This document shows, piece after piece, positions 14,276 through 22,857 of a stretch of DNA of 50,376 nt; position 1 is the stretch's first letter, and each line of letters starts with the position of its first letter. The translations under genes were made by a program, and so were the position numbers. Source of the stretch: Pararhodobacter sp. (GTDB lineage: Bacteria; Pseudomonadota; Alphaproteobacteria; Rhodobacterales; Rhodobacteraceae). A model generated the notes under the pieces. The model had not been told where the DNA came from. It was given only the letters and a program-made list of their open reading frames with translations, and did no database searches. The DNA lies in contig NZ_JAUCBZ010000013.1 in the NCBI RefSeq assembly GCF_034676545.1, forward strand, positions 1-50,376, in the 5' to 3' direction.

Positions 14276-16713
14276 CACACCCTCCCGACGACGCGGCCAT
14301 TATCGGCTTTCTGCAACGGCACGGCCTTGTTCGTGGTTTCCACCTGCCGCACTTCGGAGCCCGGCGCGGCGGCAACAATGATGCGCCCGCCAATATCCGT
14401 CTTGCCGGATACGGCAGCGGCCGAGGCGAATTTGGGGCCAGCGACAGGCGCAAAGCCCTGCTTCTGCGGTGCGGGGGCGCTGGCGGGGCCGGACACTGGC
14501 GCAGCGGGAGCGCTGGCACCCGGCGTGTTCTCGTTGGCGGCGGCGGGCGCGGCGGGGCTACCCCCCATCCATGCCGGCAGGGATGGCATCTTGATGATGC
14601 CGGACAGATCAATGGAGCCGATGGCCCCGAGGATGCGCCCCGGCAGGCCCGCGAACCAGTCCACCAGGCTGTTGATGGCTTCTTTCACCGAGTTGGAAAT
14701 CTTGTTGCCGATGTCCGTTCCGATTTTGGCCCAGTCCTCATCTTTCCAACTGGAGAGTTCGTTGATCAGGTTACCTGCCCAGTTTCCTGCCCATTGAAGA
14801 ACTGAAGATGCGACCGACTTTGCGCCGTTCCATAGCCCGTTGATCAGTTCCGCACCCTTGGCCGTCAGCGCAGCCGGATTGGTACCGAAGGCCCCAAGGA
14901 TGCGATCCAGAAGCCCCTTCCCCCACGCGTAAACCTGCCCTCCAATCACTCCAAAGGCAGACCCGATGGCAATGCCAATGCCACGCACCACGCCCGCGAT
15001 CTTGGACGGCCAGCCGCCGAACAGATTGTCCAGCCAGCCCAGCAACGCCGCACCGCCAGCCCGCAAGGCATTGCCGATCATCGGCAGCAGCCGGGCCGCG
15101 ATGCGCACGAGGGCTTGGCCGGCACGCGACAGGCCAGCCTGCGCCTTCGCCAGCCCCGCTTCCATGCCCGCCCAATCCCCGGCAAAGAGTGCTTGAAAGA
15201 ACTCGATAAGGCCGCTGAAAGAGGTCTTTACCCCCTCCCAAAGCTCGCTGAAGAACGGCGCGAAGCCCTCCCAGTCCTGATAGATCAGGTAGGCAATGGC
15301 CGCGAGCGCAGCCAGAAGCAGGCCGAGGGGCGAGAGCACAAGCGCGATCACGGCAGCCAAGGCACCAAAGGCAGCCGAAAGCACCGTGAAGACAGGCCCG
15401 GTCAGCGCCAGCCCGGCGACAAGGGCGAGGAATGCGCCGAAGCCGCTTACAATCGTGTCGACCATGCCCGGGAAGTCTTGATCGAGCTGATGTACCCATT
15501 GGAGCAGCGTTGTGCCAAAGGCATTGATCCACGGCAGGTTCTGGCCGAAGGCAATGCCGATGCGGTTGGCCATCTGCGTGCCGATCTCTTCCGTGATTGC
15601 CAGCTGGGTCTGAAGCCCCTCAAACTGGGTCGCAAAATCCTTGGCGATGACATCAAGCCCAGCCTCGGAAATGGCCTGCTTAAACTCTTTGTACTTCTCG
15701 ATATTGGCCAGCATGGGCAACAGGAAGTCGAGCACCTGCATATCGCCAAAGATCTGCGAGAGCTTGCCGGAGCCTGCAATGGCCTTGATCTGCTCGACAG
15801 CGGCCGCTGCCGCCTCGGCATCCGTCATGCCCTCGCCCTTGCGCGCCCGGAAGATGTCCATCGCCTTCTCGGTTGAGACCCCCGTGACCTGCATGATCTT
15901 CTGGATGGCGGACTCGATCGGGTTGAGCCCCTTGGCCGAGGCATCCTGCATCACGCCAAGAATGTCGACGCCCGCTTTCTTCTCAAAATTCTTGACCACT
16001 TCGGGGGATAACAACTTGGACAAGAAATTCTTGAAATTGTTTGCCGCCGCCGAGGTGTTATCGGTGCCGAACATGGCGACCTGAAGGGATGCGCCGATGG
16101 TCTCCACCGCTTCCAGTCCGGTGACCCGGAACTTGGCGAACTGTGACGCGAGCTCAGGCAGTTCTTTTGCCATATCCCGGAATTCGAAACGGCCGAGCTT
16201 GCCCGCTGTCACCAGCTTGGCGAGCGCGATCTCCATTTCTCCGGCACTAATCTTCAGAGAATTTGAAAGGGCGAATGTCACCTTCGCGACATCTTCCGGG
16301 ACCGCGCTGGATGCCTTGGCCACGCGGCCAATGGTGGGCATGAGCTTGTCGACCAGTGTCTCTTCCGCGCCAGCCGCGATCAGGAGGCCCTGCGCTTTGA
16401 GCAGATCATTTGAGGCAATGCCAACCTCAAGCGCGAGCTTGCTGACAGAGGACGCCAGTTCGCGGATGCGCCGCTCGGCAGCTGTGCCGCCATAATCGGC
16501 CGTGACGACAATATCCCGCAGTGCCTGGTCAAATGCTGCCGCGCTCGCGATGGGGGCCGCAAAGCTGATGGCGGCTGCCGCAGCGCCGAGAATGCCGATG
16601 CGCTGGCCAAGGGCCGCGAACTGCGCAAACCGGCGCTGGAGCGCGCCGAGCGGACCCGTGATCCGGTCAACCAGCCGCACGAGTATTGATAGGTCCATCG
16701 TGCGGCCGGCCAT
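14275..16713 (-). CDS. Tail tape measure protein
   Basis: An 812-residue tape measure. The N-terminal TP901-type core (RLVDRITGPLGALQRRFAQ to about residue 330) contains a hydrophobic stretch at ~40-60. A long hydrophobic region at ~418-470 probably crosses the host membrane during DNA entry. The C-terminus is proline/alanine-rich. It sets tail length and is folded by the upstream chaperone. GGAG before its ATG lies in the last codons of the frameshifted chaperone. Confidence 0.92.
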   Translation of the reverse strand: MAGRTMDLSILVRLVDRITGPLGALQRRFAQFAALGQRIGILGAAAAAISFAAPIASAAAFDQALRDIVVTADYGGTAAERRIRELASSVSKLALEVGIASNDLLKAQGLLIAAGAEETLVDKLMPTIGRVAKASSAVPEDVAKVTFALSNSLKISAGEMEIALAKLVTAGKLGRFEFRDMAKELPELASQFAKFRVTGLEAVETIGASLQVAMFGTDNTSAAANNFKNFLSKLLSPEVVKNFEKKAGVDILGVMQDASAKGLNPIESAIQKIMQVTGVSTEKAMDIFRARKGEGMTDAEAAAAAVEQIKAIAGSGKLSQIFGDMQVLDFLLPMLANIEKYKEFKQAISEAGLDVIAKDFATQFEGLQTQLAITEEIGTQMANRIGIAFGQNLPWINAFGTTLLQWVHQLDQDFPGMVDTIVSGFGAFLALVAGLALTGPVFTVLSAAFGALAAVIALVLSPLGLLLAALAAIAYLIYQDWEGFAPFFSELWEGVKTSFSGLIEFFQALFAGDWAGMEAGLAKAQAGLSRAGQALVRIAARLLPMIGNALRAGGAALLGWLDNLFGGWPSKIAGVVRGIGIAIGSAFGVIGGQVYAWGKGLLDRILGAFGTNPAALTAKGAELINGLWNGAKSVASSVLQWAGNWAGNLINELSSWKDEDWAKIGTDIGNKISNSVKEAINSLVDWFAGLPGRILGAIGSIDLSGIIKMPSLPAWMGGSPAAPAAANENTPGASAPAAPVSGPASAPAPQKQGFAPVAGPKFASAAAVSGKTDIGGRIIVAAAPGSEVRQVETTNKAVPLQKADNGRVVGRV

Positions 16714-16716
16714 CTG

Positions 16717-16884
16717 CTACTCCTCTTGCGCCTCCTTCACCCGCACCCGGTAGGCGGCGATCGCGTTCCACCAGAAGCGGGCATCGTCGATGGTAAGGCT
16801 GTCGATCTCGCTGGCCGTGAAGTTGGATTCGACGACCAGCCCGCCGATGATCACGAGCGGGTTTTCGTCTGCTTCCCATTGCCG
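16717..16884 (-). CDS. Frameshift extension of the tail assembly chaperone
   Basis: A -1 frame reading from CGG at 16884 (RQWEADENPLVIIGG) to the stop at 16717-16719, 55 residues. It has no ribosome binding site of its own and is expected to be translated only as a fusion to the upstream chaperone after a -1 slip at T TTT TTC (16890-16884), giving a product of about 201 residues. The segment FTASEIDSLTIDDARFWWNAIAAYR resembles the second part of tail-chaperone fusions in other tailed phages. Confidence 0.75.
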   Translation of the reverse strand, partial: RQWEADENPLVIIGGLVVESNFTASEIDSLTIDDARFWWNAIAAYRVRVKEAQEE

Positions 16885-17321
16885 AAAAAATGCTGGACGC
16901 ACTCCTGCGCATCCATGATGTCGCCGCCATCCATCCGGTCGAACAGGGCATTCATGACCGCCTCACGGATTCCGGTTGCGCGTGCCATCAGGACGATGAG
17001 CCGGCTGGCCTCGCTCGCGGCGGAAACCGCCCGGATGTCTGCCCCGACAAGGCCACGGAAACTCAGCTTGTCATAGGTTTCCGTGCGATCCCCGTGTCGC
17101 GCCGAGCGCACGGTCAGTGCGACAGGCTTGCGCAGGGGCAGCGTCACTGTGCCATCCGGATTGAGGATGGCGCGCACAGGCAGCCCGCCGCCCAGCTCCG
17201 CATCCTCATCCACCACGGTGACAGTGCCATCCTCATCGATGACAGTGGCCGGGCCAGTGTCACGGCCAGCATCCTCATTGGGCAGATCATCCAGATTGAT
17301 GATGGCGGCATCCTTGGTCAT
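16851..17321 (-). CDS. Tail assembly chaperone (Mu gp41-like)
   Basis: A 156-residue protein. The ATG at 17321 has GGAG eight bases upstream and is preferred over the ATG at 17342. It shows the gp41/gpE family pattern: VTLPLRKPVALTVRS, TYDKLSFRGLVGADI, SRLIVLMARATGI, and acidic N-terminal repeats (VIDEDGTVTVVDEDAE). Near its end comes the CAT TTT TTC GGC slippery sequence; the in-frame protein ends 13 codons later. It binds the tape measure during tail assembly. Confidence 0.85.
   Translation of the reverse strand: MTKDAAIINLDDLPNEDAGRDTGPATVIDEDGTVTVVDEDAELGGGLPVRAILNPDGTVTLPLRKPVALTVRSARHGDRTETYDKLSFRGLVGADIRAVSAASEASRLIVLMARATGIREAVMNALFDRMDGGDIMDAQECVQHFFGNGKQTKTRS
16884..16890 (-). promoter_or_regulatory. 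-1 ribosomal frameshift slippery heptamer T TTT TTC
   Basis: In the chaperone frame the codons are CAT TTT TTC GGC; slipping back one base re-pairs both tRNAs on TTT TTT and continues CGG CAA TGG in the 55-residue downstream frame. Both frames are open across the site, and the heptamer follows the X XXY YYZ rule. Confidence 0.75.
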
Positions 17322-17374
17322 GTCAGCAACTCCAAAAGACATTGTGCGCGCAGGCGCAGAGGTGCATGGGGGCG

Positions 17375-17740
17375 TCACGCCACGATCTCGAGATAGTCGC
17401 CAGCCGCCCATTTCAGGTCGATCGATCCGCCCTCGCCGGCGGTCATGGTGGGGATGTCGCCTTCCAGAAAGGCGTCGGGGAAGGTGTAGGTCTGGTTGGT
17501 GTCACAGATGACCTGCAGTTCACCTTCAACTTCGCTGCTGTACTGGTCACGCCAGCGCTGCCCCTTCTCGAGGTGCGTCTTCGCCGAGACCTCGGACCCC
17601 TGAAACTCAGCAGACCGGGCAACCTTGCGCCCGTAGGTGACAGCAGTGTTCTTGATGCCACCAAGACGCAGCTTTGCGCCCTTCTCGACCGGGATATTGC
17701 GGCCGAGCCAGATGATGTCGACGATGCCGAGAACCTGCAT
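17375..17740 (-). CDS. Tail tube protein (Mu gpM)
   Basis: A 121-residue tube protein of normal Mu gpM length, with RLGGIKNTAVTYGRKVARSAEF near the N-terminus, ICDTNQTYTFPDAFLEGD, and an ending IDLKWAAGDYLEIVA. A strong GGAGGAACGG precedes the ATG, as expected for a protein needed in many copies. It lies directly after the sheath gene. Confidence 0.88.
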   Translation of the reverse strand: MQVLGIVDIIWLGRNIPVEKGAKLRLGGIKNTAVTYGRKVARSAEFQGSEVSAKTHLEKGQRWRDQYSSEVEGELQVICDTNQTYTFPDAFLEGDIPTMTAGEGGSIDLKWAAGDYLEIVA

Positions 17741-17750
17741 CCGTTCCTCC

Positions 17751-19223
17751 TCAGACCTGGAATTCGAGCGCGCCGGCCAGCACCATCAGATTGCCGATGA
17801 TCTGCACGCGCTTGCGGGAATTGAGCCGGTTCTTGTCGCTGTCATCTCGCGCAAAGACACTCTTGCCCACGGTGGTTTCGGCATCCTCGATCCAGCCTCG
17901 GCGCTCATAAAGGTCACAGCGCGCCCCCCAGCTGCCATGGACGCGGCGGGGCGTTGCGACATTGTCCGCATGATTGGCTGCCGCAGTGCCGTCATTGGCC
18001 AGCTTGTGGCGTGGCCACTGGAGCTGGGCATAGGCCCCCCAGTCGTACCGGATGCGCGACAAGGTCTTGGGGACCATGATGTCCAGCCATGCCGTGTCGG
18101 CGACGCCAAGGTTCGAGACCCGATAGGCAGTAATGACGCGATCCAGCGTGACGCGCCCGTCCTTCAGGCGCGAGAAGGTCGAGATACCCTTGCCGAGCAG
18201 CAGGTTCTGTTCGCCCTCCTCAAAGCAATCGGGTGCGGCAGGTGCTTCAATTCCCACGAGCACGAGAGAGCGCAACTGGCGGGCCGGATCATTGGTCAGA
18301 TAGTGGGATGCGACACCGGCGAGCGAGGCGGCCCATTTGTGGGGTGCGGAAGGCGAGCCGTGCGCACCGATCAGGGTCAGGTGACGCGAGTTGGTGAGCC
18401 CACCCTTTGTCACCAGTCCGGCGTAATTGCCCCGCACGCCGGCATAGGCATGAGCGTCCAGCCGGGCCATGGCCGAGTAGCGCTCATCCAGCCATGCGGA
18501 CAGCTTGGAGAGAGTGGTCGCATCGGTCCACGGCACCACCAGATCCGTGAACCACTCATTGCCGATGGCATCGAGGGCATCATCAATGTCGGGGTTGGTC
18601 GCGCCGCCGCTCATGGACGAGACAGCAACAGACAGGCCAGCCGGCACGGCATCACCCTGCCGGCGCGCAACAGCAATGTGGTAGCCATTGCCAACCTCGC
18701 CCTTGTGGCGGGCTGTCAGGGTCACCACGCCCTCTGCGGCACTGGCCGTCACCGGCAGATGGGCCATGGCATTGATAGCCGCGGCGACGGCGATCGCGAT
18801 GGCAGCAAGGCTCTGGCCTGCCGTGACCGCGATGGCGAGACGCTCATCCTCGACGTAGACGGGCAGCGGACCGCCAAAGGCAGGCGCGCCTGTAAAGGTC
18901 AGGGTTCCGGACGCGGCGATACCGGCTGCCGCATCCGGCAACAGGATCAGCATGCATTCCGTGGCGCGGTTCGCGCGTTTGAAGTAATCCACCATCTCGG
19001 CCCCGACCGAGCCAGCGCCAGCCAGCGCAAGGCCCTGTTCAGGGCGCGTGATGGCAGTGATGACTTCAGGGGCAGCGCTTCCGGATGCCAGCTTCTGGCC
19101 GATGATGATGGTGCGGGCCGGATATTCAGCCAGCCCCATGTCGTCATAGACCGGCTTGACCTCGGTATAGACGCCGGGCTTCCGCCAGTTCAGCGGGATT
19201 TCGTCGAACGAGATTTCAGTCAT
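17751..19223 (-). CDS. Contractile tail sheath protein (Mu gpL)
   Basis: A 490-residue sheath protein, the expected Mu gpL size. The N-terminus ISFDEIPLNWRKPGVYTEV is characteristic, followed by ARTIIIGQKLASGSA and GAEMVDYFKRAN; the C-terminal half is the conserved sheath core with TLIGAHGSP and WLDIMVPKTLSRIRYDW. It shows the phage is a myovirus. The gene overlaps DUF2635 by 8 bases. Confidence 0.92.
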   Translation of the reverse strand: MTEISFDEIPLNWRKPGVYTEVKPVYDDMGLAEYPARTIIIGQKLASGSAAPEVITAITRPEQGLALAGAGSVGAEMVDYFKRANRATECMLILLPDAAAGIAASGTLTFTGAPAFGGPLPVYVEDERLAIAVTAGQSLAAIAIAVAAAINAMAHLPVTASAAEGVVTLTARHKGEVGNGYHIAVARRQGDAVPAGLSVAVSSMSGGATNPDIDDALDAIGNEWFTDLVVPWTDATTLSKLSAWLDERYSAMARLDAHAYAGVRGNYAGLVTKGGLTNSRHLTLIGAHGSPSAPHKWAASLAGVASHYLTNDPARQLRSLVLVGIEAPAAPDCFEEGEQNLLLGKGISTFSRLKDGRVTLDRVITAYRVSNLGVADTAWLDIMVPKTLSRIRYDWGAYAQLQWPRHKLANDGTAAANHADNVATPRRVHGSWGARCDLYERRGWIEDAETTVGKSVFARDDSDKNRLNSRKRVQIIGNLMVLAGALEFQV

Positions 19224-19455
19224 TTGTTTCCCCTGATTTGCGGCGAGGGCTGGCGGCCTTTACGGCTTCAGCGGGCGACGATGGCTCAGCCTGCCGGGGG
19301 ACACTGTCCCGGCGTGGGCGACCGGTCACGACTGATCCGTCCCGTAAGCGGCGACGCCAGAAACGATCCATCTCGACATGGTCTCCTTCCGCCGGCAGCA
19401 CACCGCCGGGATAGGGCAAGGGGTCGCCGGAGACCGGGATCAGATAGGTTTTCAT
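19216..19455 (-). CDS. DUF2635 protein (Mu gp38-like)
   Basis: A 79-residue basic protein. The beginning, IPVSGDPLPYPGGVLPAEGDHVEMDRFWRR.L.DG, is the DUF2635 signature, and the C-terminal half is basic and disordered. Found just upstream of the sheath gene in Mu-like phages; its exact role in tails is not established. ATGA overlap with gp37. Confidence 0.8.
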   Translation of the reverse strand: MKTYLIPVSGDPLPYPGGVLPAEGDHVEMDRFWRRRLRDGSVVTGRPRRDSVPRQAEPSSPAEAVKAASPRRKSGETND

Positions 19456-20027
19456 GGCGTGGCTCCGGGTAGAGAGATGACATCCTCGACCTCAAGGCCG
19501 GGCGCATCGAAGGATGAGACGAGGCGAGTGAAGGCAGGTGCATCGGCACCTGCACCCAGCAGATCGCCGAGCGAGGTGTGGACGTTGAAACTGACGATGC
19601 CGGCGGCAGCGCCCAGCGTTTTCCAGCCGTCAATGTTGGCCTGGTTGGCGTCGGTCACCTGAATGGTGCCGACATTCTCAATGGTCTGCCCATGCAGCGC
19701 CGCGCCAAGCGCCATGACGACCGGATAGAGGCCGGGGCCATGGCGGTCGCCCATATGCACATTGCTGCGCTCGGAGTTTTTAATCACGGCCATCAGCCGG
19801 AAGCTGAGCGTGCCGGCGAACATCCGGCCCATCTCGCCATTGGCCTTGAAACCCTCCCAGCCGAGGTGCATGCGCGGGGTCTGTTCGGAGAGGCGGCGGA
19901 ACTCATCCGGGGTCATCGGCAGACCAATGACAGCCGGAGCCATCCACTTCTTGGGATCAAACCATGGCGCGACCAGATCGGCGACAGCGCGATGAACCAG
20001 CGTGACGGGATCGGTTTCCACCGCCAT
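19452..20027 (-). CDS. Mu gp37-like protein (DUF1834, tail terminator candidate)
   Basis: A 191-residue protein; the ATG at 20027 is chosen because GGAGG lies eight bases upstream. Its composition and place between gp36 (DUF1320) and gp38 (DUF2635) are those of Mu gp37. Visible pieces are LVHRAVADLVAPWFDPKKW, an HGPGLYPVVMALGAAL helix and TIQVTDANQANIDGWK. It is probably at the head-tail interface. Confidence 0.78.
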   Translation of the reverse strand: MAVETDPVTLVHRAVADLVAPWFDPKKWMAPAVIGLPMTPDEFRRLSEQTPRMHLGWEGFKANGEMGRMFAGTLSFRLMAVIKNSERSNVHMGDRHGPGLYPVVMALGAALHGQTIENVGTIQVTDANQANIDGWKTLGAAAGIVSFNVHTSLGDLLGAGADAPAFTRLVSSFDAPGLEVEDVISLPGATP

Positions 20028-20028
20028 A

Positions 20029-20454
20029 TCACAGCCCTCCATTGGGCGGGGTGACAAAGGCCGGTTGGCGATCATGCCAGCGGGCCTTTGTGGCCACGGT
20101 TGCGGTGCTGTCCGCCCCTTCGAGGACAGCACCGCCATCCGCCAAACGCTCCAGCCACGCGATGACATCCTTGCGGGCAAGGCGCATCTGCTCGGTCGGC
20201 TCCCGCTCCACGCCATGCGCCAAATCGAACCGGGCCAGCACGCAAGCGGCCCGGACAAGCTCCGGTGTGGGCGAGGCGATGGGCGTGCGGTAGCGCCGGC
20301 CGAGATAGCTGTCGATCAGGTGAGAGGCATCGGTCAGAGCTCCCTCGATCCGCGCCGGCAGGATCTCTTCCGGGATCTCCCCGCCCGCGACGGAGAAGCG
20401 GATCATCTCCGCCTCACCGAAGCGGGACGTCATGTCGGCGATGGATGCGTACAT
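20029..20454 (-). CDS. Mu gp36-like protein (DUF1320, head-tail connector)
   Basis: A 141-residue protein with the DUF1320 pattern: MYASIADMTSRFGEAEM, ARIEGALTDASHLIDSYLGRRYR, LVRAACVLARFDL and a C-terminal segment. The family forms part of the neck/adaptor. The ATG at 20454 is used; a TTG two codons earlier is possible. Its upstream gap (20455-20478) carries TCAAGAGG and TTAAGAGG motifs. Confidence 0.85.
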   Translation of the reverse strand: MYASIADMTSRFGEAEMIRFSVAGGEIPEEILPARIEGALTDASHLIDSYLGRRYRTPIASPTPELVRAACVLARFDLAHGVEREPTEQMRLARKDVIAWLERLADGGAVLEGADSTATVATKARWHDRQPAFVTPPNGGL

Positions 20455-20488
20455 GCTCAAGAGGCTCTTTGTGCGCGGTTAAGAGGCG
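20455..20488. repeat. Two AAGAGG motifs between gp36 and FluMu-type gene
   Basis: GCTCAAGAGGCTC (20455-20467) and GGTTAAGAGGCGGG (20475-20488) are about 20 bases apart around the junction. They match the motif found at 6.2, 23.48 and 42.2 kb. They may be a binding site for a phage protein, or chance. Confidence 0.4.
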
Positions 20489-20955
20489 GGTTTGGTACGG
20501 CGACGGCGCGTTGTCGGGGCGGCATCGACGCTGGTGTCAGTGTCGGCCGGGGAGGCTTCATCCGCTTCCCCCTCTCCGGCCTCGCCCGTTTCCGGTTCAA
20601 AAGGTTCGGGCTGTGCGAGCTGGGGCGCGGCTGTGCCGGCGGACGCACCCTCGGTATGGGTCAGCGCCAAGCGCCGGCGGGTGAGTGCGGCCCGCACATC
20701 ATCTCGGATATCTGGAAATGGCTCGCCGCCCGCAGCCGCCGCGCGAAGTTGCGCTCGGATGTCATCGAGCACCACATCCAAAAATGTCGGCTCACGGTGC
20801 CCATCACCCTCAATGACCGAGATCAGGGGGTCGCCTTCCAGAAGCTCCAACTGTCCGTTCGTCAGTTCGCCGGGGCCATAGGTCCGGTGTGCAGGGTGCT
20901 CAATGCCGGCCCGGCGATGGCCGGGACGTGAGCAGATGATGGTGTAGGATTTCAT
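20479..20955 (-). CDS. FluMu HI1506-like small structural protein
   Basis: A 158-residue protein; start at 20955 with GGAGGG upstream. The N-terminal MKSYTIICSRPGHRRAGIEH and GELTNGQLELLEGDPLISV fit the Mu-like FluMu N-terminal domain, while the rest is a helix followed by a long acidic tail and a basic C-terminus (TTRRRRTKPAS). It sits between the major head protein and gp36 as in other Mu-like phages. Function not known. Confidence 0.75.
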   Translation of the reverse strand: MKSYTIICSRPGHRRAGIEHPAHRTYGPGELTNGQLELLEGDPLISVIEGDGHREPTFLDVVLDDIRAQLRAAAAGGEPFPDIRDDVRAALTRRRLALTHTEGASAGTAAPQLAQPEPFEPETGEAGEGEADEASPADTDTSVDAAPTTRRRRTKPAS

Positions 20956-20969
20956 CGCGTCGCCCTCCC

Positions 20970-21863
20970 TCACGCCAGCCACGGAACGACAAGCAGTTCG
21001 GCGGTGCCCTTCCACTCATTGGTTTCACCGCCGGCCGCCAGATCGCTGTTCAGCAGCTTGCGCGCCGTACTTTCGAGGGTTGGAGAAACCACCAGCACCT
21101 TGCCGGAGAGGCCCAGCGGGCGGCCATAGTCGCCCTTCATGGACGCCAGAGCGGCGCGGGCATTGCCATAGGTCGCGCCCGTCAGAGGCTGCTTCGAACC
21201 CCACGAGAACTGCCAGAAGCCAAAGCCCACGGCATGCCGGGCGTCGACCCCGTAGACGAATTCCTTTCGGCTGAAGACATTCTCATCATCAGGGCTGTCC
21301 TTGCGGACAAGCTGCCATGCCTTTCGAACCTGAAGTATGACCGGCTTCAGCGCCCGGCTGTTGTCGATCAGGAACCACGGCGCTCCGGTGCCGCCATCGG
21401 TATTGGCAACCGAAACGACCTTGCCGTTTTCGTCCAGGACAGGATGATCGGCGTCGAAGAAGGGCTGGCCGTCATAGCAACGGGTCGAGAAGCCAGCCTT
21501 GAGAAGGCCCCACACCAGCTGGTCGTAATGTGCCCCGGTGGAGCGGCCGAGCTCTTCGAACAGCGGGCGATAGAGCCCGATATTGTCATCCTCGATGTCG
21601 TTCCGGTCGACCTTGACGGTCAGCTCGAAGTCCCGGTTGCGGATGGCATAGTCCGACTGGGACAGGTTCTGGACGTGCCGATCACCAAGCCATTCCCGGA
21701 CATTGGGGATCTTGCCGATCCAGCCATACTCTTCCTTTGCGGTGGTCGACGGTACGCGCGTGGCGATGCGCTCCCACTGGGGAGCCGCCTCGGCAAACCC
21801 GCCTGAAAAGGCGGTGTTGAAACCCACGAAAAGGGTCTGAAGGTTATCTCGGTTGATGATCAT
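20970..21863 (-). CDS. Major head (capsid) protein, Mu gpT-like
   Basis: A 297-residue capsid protein, close to the Mu gpT length. Diagnostic segments: NLQTLFVGFNTAFSGGF near the start, YGWIGKIPNVREWLGDR, DIEDDNIGLYRPLFEELGR and LLVVPWL at the end. GGGGCGAT precedes the ATG. It follows the protease/scaffold and cement-like genes. Confidence 0.92.
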   Translation of the reverse strand: MIINRDNLQTLFVGFNTAFSGGFAEAAPQWERIATRVPSTTAKEEYGWIGKIPNVREWLGDRHVQNLSQSDYAIRNRDFELTVKVDRNDIEDDNIGLYRPLFEELGRSTGAHYDQLVWGLLKAGFSTRCYDGQPFFDADHPVLDENGKVVSVANTDGGTGAPWFLIDNSRALKPVILQVRKAWQLVRKDSPDDENVFSRKEFVYGVDARHAVGFGFWQFSWGSKQPLTGATYGNARAALASMKGDYGRPLGLSGKVLVVSPTLESTARKLLNSDLAAGGETNEWKGTAELLVVPWLA

Positions 21864-21875
21864 GTATCGCCCCGA

Positions 21876-22283
21876 TCAGAAGTCGACCCACACGCCATGG
21901 ACATCGACATCGCGCACGATGCCGGCCTTGGAGCGGGCGTTGGTGTTGCTGGTTTTGGCGACGGTCTGATCGTCGACGATGTAGCAATCCTTGCCGACAT
22001 CAGCGCGCGTGAGCTCATCTGCACCGGCGCTGTTGCCAAAGCGGAAGCAGCCGCGCTTGACAGGAGCCGCCTCGGCACCGGCTGCGCCGGCACTGTTGTC
22101 GACGGACTTGCGCGCAACGGCAGCGCCGTGAAGGGTCGCGGCTTCCGCGCCCGGCGTCAGGTTGCCGGCTGCGTCCAGAGCGACCAGTGAGCCGGCATGG
22201 ATCTTCTTTCCGGCAGCAACCGGGAAGACGAAGTCATCGCCATTGCGTTCGACGGTGTCGCGGGGAGAGGTGAGAGCCACCAT
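21876..22283 (-). CDS. Capsid cement/decoration-like protein
   Basis: A 135-residue protein with a small beta-barrel pattern: DFVFPVAAGKKIHAGSLVALDAAGNL and GKDCYIVDDQTVAK, similar in style to DUF2190/cement proteins that stabilise capsids. The position between protease/scaffold and gpT fits this. GGAGG lies nine bases before the ATG, inside the 3' end of the protease gene. The family assignment is tentative. Confidence 0.65.
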   Translation of the reverse strand: MVALTSPRDTVERNGDDFVFPVAAGKKIHAGSLVALDAAGNLTPGAEAATLHGAAVARKSVDNSAGAAGAEAAPVKRGCFRFGNSAGADELTRADVGKDCYIVDDQTVAKTSNTNARSKAGIVRDVDVHGVWVDF

Positions 22284-22284
22284 G

Positions 22285-22857
22285 TCAGAGCGCCTCCATG
22301 CTCAGCGCCTTGCGGCTTTCTGCAAATGCCTTGGGATCGATCCCCATCATCTCGCAGACAGCGCGCTCGTCCGCGTGGAGCGAGACTTCGCCGGGCGGCA
22401 CGGGGGTCGGCACGATGGTGCGACCACCGATGATCCCCATCATGGAGGCGATCTCCTTTTCGACCGCCACCGGGTCCGCCATATGCCGGTCGATGTAGTG
22501 AGTGCGCAGCTGCACCAGCGCCACCTTGCCCGCCTTGATGCCCTCATCAATGACGCGCTCGGCCTCTTTGCGCGCCGTGATGTTCTGGAGCGTGGTGAGC
22601 TGGTTCTGGAGATCCACCACAGTCTGGCGCAGCTGGGTGTCACCCTGCTGGCCGGCGGCGTGTCGGGACTGGAGCTCGGTCACGAGGGCATCGGCCGGGG
22701 TGGCGGCATCCAGCCCCGCTGCCGTGGCAATGGCCTTGAGACTGGCAGCGTGCGTTTCCACCGCCGCGTGGTTGGCGGTGACTGCGGCCACCACATCGGC
22801 CTCGGGCGCATCTGCCCCGAGACCCAGTGCGGTGCGCAGCTGGGCGATCAATTCCAT
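22285..22857 (-). CDS. Nested scaffold protein (Mu gpZ-like) inside the protease gene
   Basis: In the frame of the protease gene, the ATG at 22857 (codon 154, MELIAQLRTALGL) has GGAG seven bases upstream, which suggests an internal start. In Mu, gene Z lies in frame inside gene I and gives the scaffold. The 190-residue product is helical (AAVTANHAAVETHAASLKA, and QLTTLQNITARKEAERVI) as expected for a scaffold. Confidence 0.6.
   Translation of the reverse strand: MELIAQLRTALGLGADAPEADVVAAVTANHAAVETHAASLKAIATAAGLDAATPADALVTELQSRHAAGQQGDTQLRQTVVDLQNQLTTLQNITARKEAERVIDEGIKAGKVALVQLRTHYIDRHMADPVAVEKEIASMMGIIGGRTIVPTPVPPGEVSLHADERAVCEMMGIDPKAFAESRKALSMEAL

Noticed and set aside
17637..19472. A 611-codon rightward open frame
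   Set aside because: It is antisense to the tail sheath and tube genes, which have clear family matches, good ribosome binding sites and tight spacing. Its composition (Gly, Arg, His, Gln rich) is that of a GC-rich shadow frame.
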